Shown here: in pieces, positions 7,128 through 16,415 of the stretch
How positions within the stretch are numbered: position 1 is the first letter of the stretch
Layout of the letters: every line of letters starts with the position of its first letter
Program-made: the position numbers and the translations under genes
Notes under the pieces: model-generated
The model's input: only the letters and a program-made list of their open reading frames with translations
Told to the model about the DNA's origin: nothing
The model's database searches: none
Source of the DNA: DAOUKH01 sp034421515
GTDB taxonomy: Bacteria; Chloroflexota; Dehalococcoidia; SHYB01
Length of the DNA stretch: 64,000 bases
Assembly (NCBI GenBank): GCA_034421515.1
Contig: DAOUKH010000062.1
Span: forward strand, 1-64,000
Direction of reading: 5' to 3'

Positions 7128-7907
7128 ATGGACTTCGACCTCGCCCTCCTCGGCCTTATCGTCGGCGTGCTTATTGGCCTGACCGGCATAGGCGGAGGTT
7201 CCCTTCTCACCCCAGCGCTGATCGTCATCTTCAAGACGAACCCCCTCATCGCCGTGGGTACCGACCTCGTCTTCAACGCGGCGACCAAGCTCTTCGGGTC
7301 CGTTCAACACGCGCGCCAGGAGACCATCAGCTACCGGCTGGCCTTCTATCTGGGCCTGGGAAGCATTCCCGCCGCCTTGGGCGGCGTCGGACTCGTTGCT
7401 CTGCTCGACAAGAACGACCTCGACGCCACCGGCGTGGTCCGCACCGTCCTCGGCGTCACGCTGGTCGTCGCTGGCGTCTTGATGATCGCCCGGCCGCTCC
7501 TCGACCGGCGCGAGGGCCAGAAGGAGCGCACCGACGTCCGCTTCTTCGTCCCGTTCGACAAACGGGTCCGGTTTACCGTGCTGCTCGGGGTTGGCGTCGG
7601 CTTCCTGGTGGGTGTCACCTCGATTGGAAGCGGCGCGCTCGTCGTGCCCGTGCTCTCGCTCTTCTATCCCTTGCCCATGAACCGGATCGTGGGCACGGAC
7701 ATCTTCCACGCCATGGTCCTCGCCGGCGTGGCCTCTGCCGGCCACTGGGGCGTCGGCAACGTCGATTGGAGCCTCGCCGGCAACCTGCTCGCGGGCTCCG
7801 TCCCCGGCGTCCTCATCGGGGCGCGGCTCGCCGTCGTCGCACCCGACCGCGTCATGCGTCCCGCGCTGGGGCTGCTGGTGATCCTGTCCGGCGCGCGAGT
7901 TCTCTGA
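7128..7907 (+). CDS. TSUP family (TauE/SafE-type) membrane transporter
   Basis: The 259-residue integral membrane protein has two homologous halves. Each starts with a Gly-rich helix: LLGLIVGVLIGLTGIGGGSL near residue 5, and VGVGFLVGVTSIGSGALVVP near residue 155. This is the signature of the TSUP (DUF81) family, which exports sulfite, sulfoacetate or related organosulfur anions. Seven to eight hydrophobic segments are apparent. The substrate cannot be read from sequence. No strong ribosome-binding site precedes ATG 7128. Confidence 0.85.
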   Translation: MDFDLALLGLIVGVLIGLTGIGGGSLLTPALIVIFKTNPLIAVGTDLVFNAATKLFGSVQHARQETISYRLAFYLGLGSIPAALGGVGLVALLDKNDLDATGVVRTVLGVTLVVAGVLMIARPLLDRREGQKERTDVRFFVPFDKRVRFTVLLGVGVGFLVGVTSIGSGALVVPVLSLFYPLPMNRIVGTDIFHAMVLAGVASAGHWGVGNVDWSLAGNLLAGSVPGVLIGARLAVVAPDRVMRPALGLLVILSGARVL

Positions 7908-7913
7908 ACGCCG

Positions 7914-9083
7914 CTACGCCGAAGGCAGCCGGTGCGCCAGCGGCCACGTCTCCCGCTCTCGCGAGGGCAGGGCCACCGTGCCGCTGCCGGGCAGCACGTT
8001 GTCCCCGCGCTGGTTCACCGCCGACGTTTCGATGTCCACCACCGGCTCCCCGTCGTCGTCGATGTACTTCTTGACGACCTTGCCGGTGAACCGCACGGCG
8101 TCCGAAAGATAGACGAAGTTGCGGTACTCGCCGTAGTTGCGCTTGAGCCAGCCCTCGTCCCCCATCCAATTGAGGAAGAGCTGGATCTGCCAGGCGTGGC
8201 GTTGGGCCCCGGCGTCGTAGGGAAAGGGAAGCCCCGCCGACTTCGCCGCCTGCTTGTTGTAGTGCACCCCGTAGACCGGCTCCAGTGCGTTCGTCTCGGG
8301 GTCACGGAAGGCCCACGCGGGATGGCGAGCGTACTCGCGCAGCGCCGACCCGTGCGCCATGATCTGCACCGGCGCCGCACCGACGCAGTACGCCACGATG
8401 TCGGTGACCCCCAGCGGCCCCTTGATGATGGGCGGCAGATCGTCGCCCACCTCGACATCCTCCCAGTACCGGACCTCGCCGCCGCGCGGGCGCTCCGCAA
8501 GCGTCTCCGCTTCGATGGCCTCCAACTCGTCATCGGTCCACGGGTGAGGTAGGACCGTCTGGCTGTACTTGCCTTGCTTGCGGGCGGCGGGGCGCTCGGC
8601 GCGGACGAGCCAGGTCTTCGCCTTGGCGACCAGTTCGCCCCGCTGGTTCCGGTAGCGGGCCTCCTGGTACTCCATGATGAACCGCCCGGCGAACCTACTC
8701 TGCTTCTCCTCGAAGCCGGTGAAGTCGGACTCCGGCGTGATCTTGTCGCCGACCAGCATGGGGCGGTAGAACTCCCAATCGTTGCCCGAATGGAAGGCGT
8801 GCACGCCGGGGAGCCCCTGGAGCACCCACGTCGGGAAGACGCTGTAGACCCAGTTTTGCGGCGCGGCGAGCCCGCCGAAGCGCGTGCCCGCGGCATAGTC
8901 GGCGTCGAGGTACAGCGGATTCGTGTCGCCGATCCCGTTGACGAACTTCCGGATCGCCTCCGGCGTCACATGTTCATTGAACACGTTCGGTATGCGCAGC
9001 CGCGCCCCGACCCGCGACCGAAAGACCTCCAGCGCCGCCTCGTTGATCGTGCCTTCAACCAGCACGCCTTGCCGCTCCGTCAT
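7914..9083 (-). CDS. MaoC-family dehydratase with double hot-dog fold
   Basis: The 389-residue protein has an N-terminal FAS1-type dehydratase-like hot-dog domain (about 20-170: FVNGIGDTNPLYLDADYA, then FGGLAAPQNW, FYRPMLVGDKITPESDF). A second C-terminal domain starts near residue 200 (YWEDVEVGDDLPPIIKGPLG). Such proteins hydrate enoyl-CoA or related thioesters. GGAGG lies just before ATG 9083. It lies next to a CoA-transferase on the same strand, suggesting acyl-CoA metabolism. Confidence 0.82.
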   Translation of the reverse strand: MTERQGVLVEGTINEAALEVFRSRVGARLRIPNVFNEHVTPEAIRKFVNGIGDTNPLYLDADYAAGTRFGGLAAPQNWVYSVFPTWVLQGLPGVHAFHSGNDWEFYRPMLVGDKITPESDFTGFEEKQSRFAGRFIMEYQEARYRNQRGELVAKAKTWLVRAERPAARKQGKYSQTVLPHPWTDDELEAIEAETLAERPRGGEVRYWEDVEVGDDLPPIIKGPLGVTDIVAYCVGAAPVQIMAHGSALREYARHPAWAFRDPETNALEPVYGVHYNKQAAKSAGLPFPYDAGAQRHAWQIQLFLNWMGDEGWLKRNYGEYRNFVYLSDAVRFTGKVVKKYIDDDGEPVVDIETSAVNQRGDNVLPGSGTVALPSRERETWPLAHRLPSA

Positions 9084-9114
9084 GGTTGCCTCCAGATTTC
9101 GTTAGGTCGGGCCG

Positions 9115-10458
9115 CTAGGGCCAGAAGTAGCTCCGGGCCGCGGCGCGCAGCTCGCTCCTGAAGTCGGGGTGCGCGACTTCGACCAGGGCCTCGGCCCGCT
9201 GCCGTTGCGTCTTCCCCTTCAGGTCGGCGACGCCGTGCTCCGTAACCACGTAGTGCGCCAGCGTGCGCGGCACGGTCACGATGACCCCGGGCTCGAATTG
9301 CGGCGTGATGCGGGAGACCGTCCCCCCGCGCGCCGTCGAGGGCATCACCGTGATGTACTTGCCGTCCTTGGCAAGCGACGCCCCGATGGCGAAGGCGAGG
9401 TGCCCGCCGGTCCCGCTCACCAACGCCGGCCCCAGCGACTCCGCCGCGATCTGTCCCGTGAGATCGATCGACAGCGCGCTGTTGACCGAGGTCATGCCGT
9501 CGTGGGCGGCCACCGTCCGAGGGTCGAGGACGTACTTCGCCGGATACAGCTCGAACATAGGGTTGCCGTCGACGAACGCCATGTCGTCGGCGTCGCCGCC
9601 GCCCGCCGCCGTGGCGACGACCCGCCCCGTGTGCAGGGTCTTGCGGCGGCCATTGATCACACCCCGGCGCACCAGCTTGATGACGCCGTTTGGGGTCGTT
9701 TCCGAATGCCAGCCCAGGTCGTTCTTCTCGCTCAACACCCCAAGCCGCGCCACCCATTCCGAGGTGCTGCCCACGCCGATCTGGAGCGTCGCGCCGTCCT
9801 CGATCAACGCGCCGGCGTGCTCCGCGATCGCCCGCTCGACGGCGCCGGGCTCGACGTTCTTCCGCCCCAGCAGGTCGGTCGCGCCCGGCCGCCGTCCGCT
9901 CGACTGGTGCGGGGTGAAGGAGTCGACCTCGGAGACGTGGACGTAGTTCTCCCCGCCGGTGCGGATGAGCCGGTCGTTGACTTCGGCGAGCACCAGCGGC
10001 GCCGTCTCGATCTGCTCGCGCTTATTCCACAGCGAGGCCCCGAAGCTGCAATAGCCCGACTCGTCGGGCGGCGAGACCTCGACCAGGGCCACGTCGGGAG
10101 CCTCGTCGAGCGGGCCGTACTCGACGAGCAGCGTCTGCACCGTGTAGTCGCAGCGCCGCTCGGCGACCATCTCCCGCACCACGGGGAGGATGTAGCCGAT
10201 CTCGATCTCGAAGCTCTCCTCGAATCCCGGGTCGTACCAGCCCAGGTCGCGGCTGGGCGTAGGCAAAAAGAGGGTCACCCCGCGGAGCTCGTCGGCCCGC
10301 GCCAGCAGCGCCAGCGAAAGGGCCGTCGGCTCATTCCCCGAGGTGAACGCGACGCGGTCTCCGTCCTTGATGGCCGACACCGCCTCTTCGGCGGAGACCG
10401 TCCGCGACTCGTAGTGCGAGCGCCAGTCCGGGGACGTTGTACGTTGCGCGGGGCTCAT
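9115..10458 (-). CDS. Acetyl-CoA hydrolase/transferase family protein (4-hydroxybutyrate CoA-transferase-like)
   Basis: A 447-residue family I CoA-transferase. Motifs include GATLQIGVGSTSEW (about residue 230), GGHLAFAIGASLAKDGKY and the C-terminal YVVTEHGVADLKGKTQRQRA typical of the acetyl-CoA hydrolase/transferase family. It would move CoA between acetate and another carboxylate in the cytoplasm. ATG 10458 was chosen because residues upstream of it (frame open to GTG 10551) are Pro/Ala-rich and unlike the family. Neither start has a clear ribosome-binding site. Confidence 0.85.
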   Translation of the reverse strand: MSPAQRTTSPDWRSHYESRTVSAEEAVSAIKDGDRVAFTSGNEPTALSLALLARADELRGVTLFLPTPSRDLGWYDPGFEESFEIEIGYILPVVREMVAERRCDYTVQTLLVEYGPLDEAPDVALVEVSPPDESGYCSFGASLWNKREQIETAPLVLAEVNDRLIRTGGENYVHVSEVDSFTPHQSSGRRPGATDLLGRKNVEPGAVERAIAEHAGALIEDGATLQIGVGSTSEWVARLGVLSEKNDLGWHSETTPNGVIKLVRRGVINGRRKTLHTGRVVATAAGGGDADDMAFVDGNPMFELYPAKYVLDPRTVAAHDGMTSVNSALSIDLTGQIAAESLGPALVSGTGGHLAFAIGASLAKDGKYITVMPSTARGGTVSRITPQFEPGVIVTVPRTLAHYVVTEHGVADLKGKTQRQRAEALVEVAHPDFRSELRAAARSYFWP

Positions 10459-10604
10459 GAAGGCGATTGATTTGGGAGGGGCGGGCTGCGCATCGGCCAC
10501 TGTAGGCGGCGGCTTCAGCAGCGTCAACCGAGCCGGGGGCTGCCTGGACACCCATCGGCCCCACTTCTAGAATGCCCCTGCCGTCTGATGCGGCGGGAGG
10601 CGCT

Positions 10605-11396
10605 ATGAAACTCACGTTCAACGGTCTGATGAGCTACGGCTTGCCCCTCGACCACGACGTCGATCTGGCCCAGCGGCTCGGCATGGACGGCCTCACCGTA
10701 CCGGTGATGAAGTTGGAGGCCTTCGGCGTCGAAGAGGGCCTCAAGCTGCTCGCCGACTCCGGTCTCCCCGTCGCGGCGGCGACGGGCGCCGGCATGTTCT
10801 CCCTCGACGACCGCGCCAAATGGCCAGAGCAAATCGAACGCAGCAAGCGAACGACGGAGCTGGCCGGGCGCATGGGCGCGGAGTGCATGCCGCTCCTCGC
10901 GGGCAGCGGAGGAAGGCTGAGCTACGAGGAGGCGGAAGAGGAGTTCGTCGCGCTCCTCGACCGATTCCTCCCCTCCGTCCGCGACAACGGGACGCGCGTG
11001 GCTCTGGAGCCGAACACCTGCCTCCGCTACGACCTCGGCTTCTGCCACACCCTCCACGACGCCTTGGACCTCGCCGAGCGGATCAACTCACCGCAGTTCG
11101 GCGTCCTCTTCGAGATGAACAACGCCTGGGTCGAGCGGCATTGCTACGACAACATCGCCCGCCGCTCCGGCCGGATCTTCCTGGTACAGGTCGACGATCA
11201 GCCGGCCGGCGATTTCTGCACCCCGTCGCGCGTCCCTCTTGGCGAGGGTGTCATTCCCTGCGACCGCATCGTGCGGGCATTCGAAGCGGCCGGCTACGGC
11301 GGCTTCTACGACATCGAGGTCGTCGGCCCCGCGCTCCAAGAGCGCGGCCACGAGGCCATCATCAAGGCCTGCGTCGACTACCTGGCGAAGCTCTAG
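10605..11396 (+). CDS. Sugar phosphate isomerase/epimerase family TIM-barrel protein
   Basis: The 263-residue protein resembles the AP-endonuclease-2 / xylose-isomerase-like TIM-barrel family. Recognisable strands are VALEPNTCLRYDLGFC near residue 135, FGVLFEMNNAW near 165 and FYDIEVVGP near 235, carrying the Glu/Asp/His metal ligands expected. ATG 10605 has GGGAGG at the right distance, so the upstream in-frame ATG 10572 is not used. The substrate is unknown; members isomerise or epimerise sugars and inosose. Divergent from the CoA-transferase gene. Confidence 0.8.
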   Translation: MKLTFNGLMSYGLPLDHDVDLAQRLGMDGLTVPVMKLEAFGVEEGLKLLADSGLPVAAATGAGMFSLDDRAKWPEQIERSKRTTELAGRMGAECMPLLAGSGGRLSYEEAEEEFVALLDRFLPSVRDNGTRVALEPNTCLRYDLGFCHTLHDALDLAERINSPQFGVLFEMNNAWVERHCYDNIARRSGRIFLVQVDDQPAGDFCTPSRVPLGEGVIPCDRIVRAFEAAGYGGFYDIEVVGPALQERGHEAIIKACVDYLAKL

Positions 11397-11403
11397 CGCT
11401 CCG

Positions 11404-11871
11404 CTACGCGCGGTCGGCCGGGTACTCGTACTCCGGGTGCGGCAGCGGCTCAATGCCCATCGATTCCAGCAGCTTGAGGAACCCCTCCGGATCAGCTGGC
11501 ATGGGCTGCGAGTCGCCCAGATAGACCTCGAACAGTAACGAGCCCTCCGGCCCCGCGATGAGCGGCCCGAACTTCGCGCCGTGCTCGAGGAGGATCACCG
11601 AGCCGGCGGGAGCGTCATGCCCGCCCACGTCGACGAACCCCTCGATCACGTAGATCACGTGGCTGCTCGCGTGCCCGTGGCGCTCGAGCACCATCCCGGG
11701 GTCGTAGATGGCGATGTTGATCACGTACTCCGGCGTGCGCAACAGGTTCTTCAGATGCACGCCGACGCGCCGGTCGCCGTGGTTCTGGCTTCGCACCTCG
11801 GAGTAGGGATACTCGTCCTGATGGACGATCACCAGCCTGGCGCCGCCCTCTTGCTCTTCGATCATCGGCAT
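11404..11871 (-). CDS. Cupin-domain protein
   Basis: The 155-residue product is a single cupin barrel. The first motif is in VLERHGHASSHVIYVIEGFVD (His ligands near residue 68) and the second in GSVILLEHGAKFGPLIAG. It likely binds a divalent metal and may be a small dioxygenase, isomerase or storage-type cupin. ATG 11871 follows AGGAGG at 6 bases. The open frame upstream to 11952 is not supported. Convergent with the isomerase gene. Confidence 0.75.
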   Translation of the reverse strand: MPMIEEQEGGARLVIVHQDEYPYSEVRSQNHGDRRVGVHLKNLLRTPEYVINIAIYDPGMVLERHGHASSHVIYVIEGFVDVGGHDAPAGSVILLEHGAKFGPLIAGPEGSLLFEVYLGDSQPMPADPEGFLKLLESMGIEPLPHPEYEYPADRA

Positions 11872-11948
11872 CGCGGCCTCCTCGCTCCTACGACGTCCTG
11901 CTCGACCGGACGGGAGCAGGGCGAATGTACGCGGGCCGCGCGCAGGGG

Positions 11949-13064
11949 TCAAGCGAGCCGGTGGAAGGGAAAGACGAGCCGCTTCACCTCGGCGACGGAG
12001 GCCTCGGCGAACGCCCGTGCCACCTCCTGGTGCCGCGGATCGACGGCGGGCTCCGCGTCGCGGAGGCGGCTCAGGCCGTACTCCGCCGAGTAGGAATCCG
12101 GTATCGCGTCCGGCAGGTCGCTACCCATCATCACCCCGAAGTCGAGCGCCCAGCCCCGCGCCACCGCCGACATGTCGTAGCCGCCCCCGCCGAGCGCGAC
12201 CCACTTCCCCACCATGCCGCCGAGCTTGCGCACCGCCTTGCCGTGGCCCTGCACGGTCATCGCGAGGTGCGTGATCGGGTCGTCGAAGTGCGTGTCCATC
12301 CCCAGCTGCGTCACCAGCACGTCCGGGGCGAACGCCTCCACGATCCGTGGCACGACGGCGTCGAACGCCCAGTGGAACGTCTCGTCGCCCGTGTAGGGAG
12401 CCAGCGGCACGTTCACCGAGAAGCCCCGGCCCTCGCCCGCGCCGAGCTCGCCGACCTCGCCCGTCCCGGGAAAGAGGTAGCGCCCCGACTCGTGCATCGA
12501 CAGCGTCAGCACGTCGTTGGCGTCGTAGAACGCCGCCTGCACCCCGTCGCCGTGGTGACAGTCGATATCGACGTACATCACCCTGAGGCCCTTGCGGCGC
12601 AGCGCCTCGATGGCGATGACGGGGTCGTTGAAGATACAGAAGCCGGACGCATGGCCCGCGGCCGCGTGATGCAGGCCGCCCGCCACGTTGAAGGCCACGT
12701 CCACGCTGCCGTCCGCGACAAGTTCCGCCGCAACCAACGACCCGCCGGTGGAGAGCGCCGACGCCTCGAACATGCCCTCGTAGGGCGGATTGTCGCCGTT
12801 CGCGCTGAAGTTGTAACGCTCCGGCGTCACCCCGCTCTCCCCGCCACTGATCGCCTGGACGGCGTGGACGTATTCCTTGGTATGGAACCACCCGATCTCG
12901 TCGAGCGACGCCTGGCGCGGCGCGACCTTGTCGGAACGCTCGAACGCGCCGTAGGCGTCGAGCAGGTCGTGCGTGTACCGCAGGCGCGTCGGACGCATCA
13001 CGTGGTCCTCCCGAAGCACGTGGCGGGAGACCTGATCGTCGTAGACGAAAGCGGCGCGCCTCAT
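11949..13064 (-). CDS. acuC: Acetoin utilization AcuC-like histone-deacetylase-family protein
   Basis: The 371-residue zinc hydrolase has the class I HDAC signatures: AGGLHHAAAGHASGFCIFND (catalytic His-His), VDIDCHHGDGVQAAFY (zinc ligands), GRYLFPGTG and ALGGGGYD. In Bacillus, AcuC deacetylates acetyl-CoA synthetase, which would fit the nearby acetyl-CoA transferase gene. The -10 box TACACT sits only 6 bases upstream of ATG 13064, so the transcript is probably leaderless. The divergent gene is an amidohydrolase. Confidence 0.88.
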   Translation of the reverse strand: MRRAAFVYDDQVSRHVLREDHVMRPTRLRYTHDLLDAYGAFERSDKVAPRQASLDEIGWFHTKEYVHAVQAISGGESGVTPERYNFSANGDNPPYEGMFEASALSTGGSLVAAELVADGSVDVAFNVAGGLHHAAAGHASGFCIFNDPVIAIEALRRKGLRVMYVDIDCHHGDGVQAAFYDANDVLTLSMHESGRYLFPGTGEVGELGAGEGRGFSVNVPLAPYTGDETFHWAFDAVVPRIVEAFAPDVLVTQLGMDTHFDDPITHLAMTVQGHGKAVRKLGGMVGKWVALGGGGYDMSAVARGWALDFGVMMGSDLPDAIPDSYSAEYGLSRLRDAEPAVDPRHQEVARAFAEASVAEVKRLVFPFHRLA

Positions 13065-13070
13065 GGCCGT

Positions 13071-13076
13071 AGTGTA
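13071..13076 (-). promoter_or_regulatory. -10 box of a leaderless acuC transcript
   Basis: TACACT on the minus strand, 6 bases before the ATG. Transcription would begin at or next to the A of the start codon. No convincing -35. Confidence 0.45.
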
Positions 13077-13110
13077 CTAGTATTGACGGGCGCGGCACGC
13101 CGCCGAGAGG

Positions 13111-14229
13111 ATGCACGACGAAATGACCACAACCACCCCAACCTACATCTCCGCCGACGACCACCTCGACCTCAACGAGCTGCCGGCCGACCTCTGGAGC
13201 AGCCGCCTCCCATCGGAGTTCAGGGACGCCGCTCCGCGCGTCGTCGACGACCCGGTACGCGGCCCCATCTGGGAGGCGGACGGCGCGCGCTGGGGCCCGC
13301 ACGGCCCCGGACGCCCCGGTTCCATGCCCGGCCTCTTCGAGCGCGCCGGCATCCCGGGCGACTGGACCGTCCGCCCCTCGACTCCCGCCCTGCGGCTGGA
13401 GGACATGGACACCGACGGCGTCTACGCCCAGGTCATCTACCCTGGCCTCAAGGGAATCCCCGCCCTGACCCCGGAGCTGCGCCGCGAGTGCATCAAGGTC
13501 TACAACGACTGGACCGCCGAGTTCGACCAGGCCGCCGGCGGACGCATCCACAACCTGGCAGTGCTCCCCACCCACGACCCCGAGGAGGCAGCCGGCGAGC
13601 TTCGCCGCACCGCCGATCTCGGCCACCGCGGCGCGATCTTCGACCACACCGAAGAGGACCGCCCCATCTTCGATCCATGTTGGGAGCCGCTCTGGTCGGA
13701 GGCGGACGCCAGGGAGATGCCGGTCTCCGTCCACCTCGCCCAAGCGGGAACGCACAGCCTGCGGTCGCGCCCCTCCAGTTGGATGATGGGCGCCTACGTC
13801 TCCGTCTCAGCCCTGCAGTTGGACGAAGTGCTCTCCAGCATCTGCTTCTGCGGCATGCTGGAGCGCCACCCCGGCCTCAAGATCGTGCTGGGAGAGTCGG
13901 GCCTCTGGTGGATCCCCTTCCTGATCACGAAGATGGACGAGGTCTTCCACAAGTACCGTGGCACGTTCAAGGACTTCCGCCCCGAAGTCCCGCCTTCGGA
14001 GTTGTACCGGCGGCAGGTGCTCACCACCTACCTCGGCGACCCGGACAGCATCAAGCTGATGGCCGACTTCGCCCCGGAGAGCATCATGTGGTCTTCCGAC
14101 TACCCACACCCTGGCAGCAGTTGGCCGCACTCCAAGGAGCGGATTGGGGACGACCACGTCGGACTCGAGCCGTCCGTGGTCGAGAAGCTCACGCGGGGGA
14201 ATGCCGCGCGGCTCTACCGCATCGCCTGA
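13111..14229 (+). CDS. Amidohydrolase family protein (Amidohydro_2, ACMSD-like)
   Basis: The 372-residue TIM-barrel metal hydrolase starts with YISADDHLD. It has VSVHLAQAGTH near residue 210, IVLGESGLWWIPFL near 265 and IMWSSDYPHPGSSWP near 325; the last is the conserved SDYPH block with the catalytic Asp. Homologues are decarboxylases or hydrolases of aromatic or lactone compounds. The start may be ATG 13111 or ATG 13123; GAGAGG immediately precedes the first, so the second is spaced slightly better. Confidence 0.85.
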   Translation: MHDEMTTTTPTYISADDHLDLNELPADLWSSRLPSEFRDAAPRVVDDPVRGPIWEADGARWGPHGPGRPGSMPGLFERAGIPGDWTVRPSTPALRLEDMDTDGVYAQVIYPGLKGIPALTPELRRECIKVYNDWTAEFDQAAGGRIHNLAVLPTHDPEEAAGELRRTADLGHRGAIFDHTEEDRPIFDPCWEPLWSEADAREMPVSVHLAQAGTHSLRSRPSSWMMGAYVSVSALQLDEVLSSICFCGMLERHPGLKIVLGESGLWWIPFLITKMDEVFHKYRGTFKDFRPEVPPSELYRRQVLTTYLGDPDSIKLMADFAPESIMWSSDYPHPGSSWPHSKERIGDDHVGLEPSVVEKLTRGNAARLYRIA

Positions 14230-14235
14230 GGGCGC

Positions 14236-14991
14236 CTAGACTTCGACGGCCATGCCCTCGTAGGCCGGTTCAATTTCCACGCTAAGGCGCTGGGAGACCT
14301 CCCCCAGTTCCGCCGCGATCGCCTCTTCTAACCAGGGCGTCATGTGGACGGCGATCACCCGCGCGGGGGCCGGCTTCCGCTCCAGGTAGGCGGCCATTTC
14401 GGCCTCGAAACGGGCCGGTGTGAGGTGCTTCGATCCGGCGCCGTGGCCGTTGGGATGGGTCACCTCGCAGAACAAGGCGTCGGGCGATACGTGCTCCCAC
14501 GCGGACGCCAGACCGCCGCCGGTGTCGCCCGTGTAGAAGATGCTCCGCCCGTCCGCAGAACGGACCTCATAGCCCACCGCGTCGACGCCGTGTTCGACGG
14601 GCACGGCGAGCGCGGTGTGTCCTTCGATCTCGATTTCCTCGAACGGCTCGATGGGACGAAGGTCGAGGGAGGGCAGCTTGCCGCTGGGTAGGAAGTCCGG
14701 GTAGAGCACGCCGTTGATCAGGTGCTCCTGAAGCTCGGCCAGCACCGACTCCAGCCCATAGACGCGGGTGAGGCCGTGGCCGGCCGTGTTGATCGCGAGC
14801 AGCGGGACACCGTGGATGTGGTCGAAGTGACGGTGCGTAAGCAGCACGGCGCGGACGCGGCGCTGCTCCTCGATGGTCAGTGCGGTGTGGACCGCGCCCG
14901 CGTCGATGCAGATGACCTCGTCGACGAGCAGGGAGACCGGCGCGGTGGTGGCCGAAGCGGCGTTGTGCGCGCCGAGGACGCGGACCCTCAT
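14236..14991 (-). CDS. MBL-fold metal-dependent hydrolase, cyclic-nucleotide phosphodiesterase-like
   Basis: The 251-residue metallo-beta-lactamase-fold enzyme has the motif LLTHRHFDHIHGVPLL near residue 50, IFYTGDTGGG near 150 and a C-terminal VIAVHMTPW His. The overall layout is that of the class II cAMP phosphodiesterase / RNase Z-like group. The ATG overlaps the stop of nhaA by 4 bases (ATGA), so translation is coupled to nhaA. Confidence 0.8.
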   Translation of the reverse strand: MRVRVLGAHNAASATTAPVSLLVDEVICIDAGAVHTALTIEEQRRVRAVLLTHRHFDHIHGVPLLAINTAGHGLTRVYGLESVLAELQEHLINGVLYPDFLPSGKLPSLDLRPIEPFEEIEIEGHTALAVPVEHGVDAVGYEVRSADGRSIFYTGDTGGGLASAWEHVSPDALFCEVTHPNGHGAGSKHLTPARFEAEMAAYLERKPAPARVIAVHMTPWLEEAIAAELGEVSQRLSVEIEPAYEGMAVEV

Positions 14992-16379
14992 GACGCCGCG
15001 CTTTGTTCGTCCTGCTTCGCCGGGGCGCGGGCGCCAAAGGTCCTGAGGAACAAGTAGCCGCCGACGCCGGCGATGATCGAAGCGGCCAATACCCCGATTT
15101 TGGCGTCGTCGGCGAGCGGGCCGTCATAGGCCAGGTGAGCGATGAAGATCGAGACGGTAAAGCCGATGCCGGCGAGCATGGCGGTCCCGATGATGTGCGT
15201 CCAGGTGACTCCCTGCGGCAGTACGGCGATGCCGCTCTTGACCGCAAGGTAGGTGAAGGCCGTCACGCCCAGTGTCTTCCCACCCACCAGTCCGGCAATG
15301 ACGCCGTAGGTGACCGAGTTGGAGAAGGCGTCGGACAGCGCCCCGCCGGAAAGGACGATGCCGGCATTCGCCAGCGCGAACAACGGCAGAATCAGATAGC
15401 TGCTCCATGGATGCACCTGCCGCTCAAGCCGTTCCAGCGGCGACTCGCTCCCCTCCACCAGGTCGTCTATTTCGACAAGAGCGGCGCCGGCCTCGGCTTC
15501 ATCATGCCGCTGGTTGGCAGCCTCGTAGCGGCGCGCCAGCGACTCCATAGCAGGACGGAAGCCCGAGGGGTTGTAGTGCGCGTGCGCTGGGGTGAGCAGG
15601 CCAAGGATCACGCCGGCAATGGTGGCGTGAATCCCCGACTTTTCCAGCGCGACCCAGAAAAGTGCGCCAAGAGCCATATAGAGACCAACGGTCCGGACGC
15701 CGAAGCGGTTCGCCGCTACGATAATGCCGAGGAGCAGCACCCCCCACCCCAGGGCCTGTAGGTCCACGCTGCCGGTGTAGAAGACGGCAATGACGAGAAT
15801 CGAGCCAATGTCGTCCACGACGGCGAGGGCGAGAAGAAAGATGCGTAGCTCGGCGGGGAGGGAGCGGCCGAGCAGGCCGAGCACGCCGAGGGCGAAGGCG
15901 ATATCGGTGGCGAGCGGAATGCCCCAGCCGCGCCCGTCTTCGCCCGTACCGTTGAAGGCGAAGAAGATGAGCGCGGGCACGACCATGCCGCCGACGGCGG
16001 CCATCATGGGAAGCGCGGCTTTCCGCCGTTCCCGGAGCTCCCCGTGGACGAACTCTCGCTTGATTTCGAGCCCGATGACGAAGAAGAAGATGGCCATCAG
16101 CCCGTCGTTGACCCACTTCTCGAGCGTCAGATGGACACTGAAGAGACCGGCGTCGAATCCAAGCTCGGTATGCCAGAACTCGAAATATTCGTGATCGAAG
16201 GGCGAGTTGGCCCATATGAGCGCCGCCGCTGTCGCCACCAACAGGATGAGGGAAGAGAGCTGCTCGGTCTTGATGAAGCGCGCGACGGGGCGAACTATCC
16301 CGCCGAAGGCGTAGTCCCGCCCATCGCGCTCGAGCAACGTCCATGGCCTGAAGGGCTTCACCGCGTCCTCACCCGGCAT
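14988..16379 (-). CDS. nhaA: Na+/H+ antiporter NhaA
   Basis: The 463-residue, 12-helix membrane protein carries the NhaA hallmark LAVVDDIGSILVIAVFYT near residue 190, with the two adjacent Asp residues of the ion-binding site. WANSPFDHEYFEFWH is also present near the N-terminus. It exports sodium in exchange for protons. A hydrophilic insert rich in Glu (about 300-330) precedes the last helices. The ATG at 16379 follows TAGGAT. Confidence 0.93.
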   Translation of the reverse strand: MPGEDAVKPFRPWTLLERDGRDYAFGGIVRPVARFIKTEQLSSLILLVATAAALIWANSPFDHEYFEFWHTELGFDAGLFSVHLTLEKWVNDGLMAIFFFVIGLEIKREFVHGELRERRKAALPMMAAVGGMVVPALIFFAFNGTGEDGRGWGIPLATDIAFALGVLGLLGRSLPAELRIFLLALAVVDDIGSILVIAVFYTGSVDLQALGWGVLLLGIIVAANRFGVRTVGLYMALGALFWVALEKSGIHATIAGVILGLLTPAHAHYNPSGFRPAMESLARRYEAANQRHDEAEAGAALVEIDDLVEGSESPLERLERQVHPWSSYLILPLFALANAGIVLSGGALSDAFSNSVTYGVIAGLVGGKTLGVTAFTYLAVKSGIAVLPQGVTWTHIIGTAMLAGIGFTVSIFIAHLAYDGPLADDAKIGVLAASIIAGVGGYLFLRTFGARAPAKQDEQSAAS

Positions 16380-16415
16380 TCATCCTAAACTGCCCATTCA
16401 TGGTAGCAAGCCGGC

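Noticed and set aside
11925..14285. Long plus-strand open frame of 786 codons
   Set aside because: It runs antisense to acuC and out of frame with the amidohydrolase gene, is Arg/His/Pro-rich and has no ribosome-binding site or family motif; a product of high GC content.
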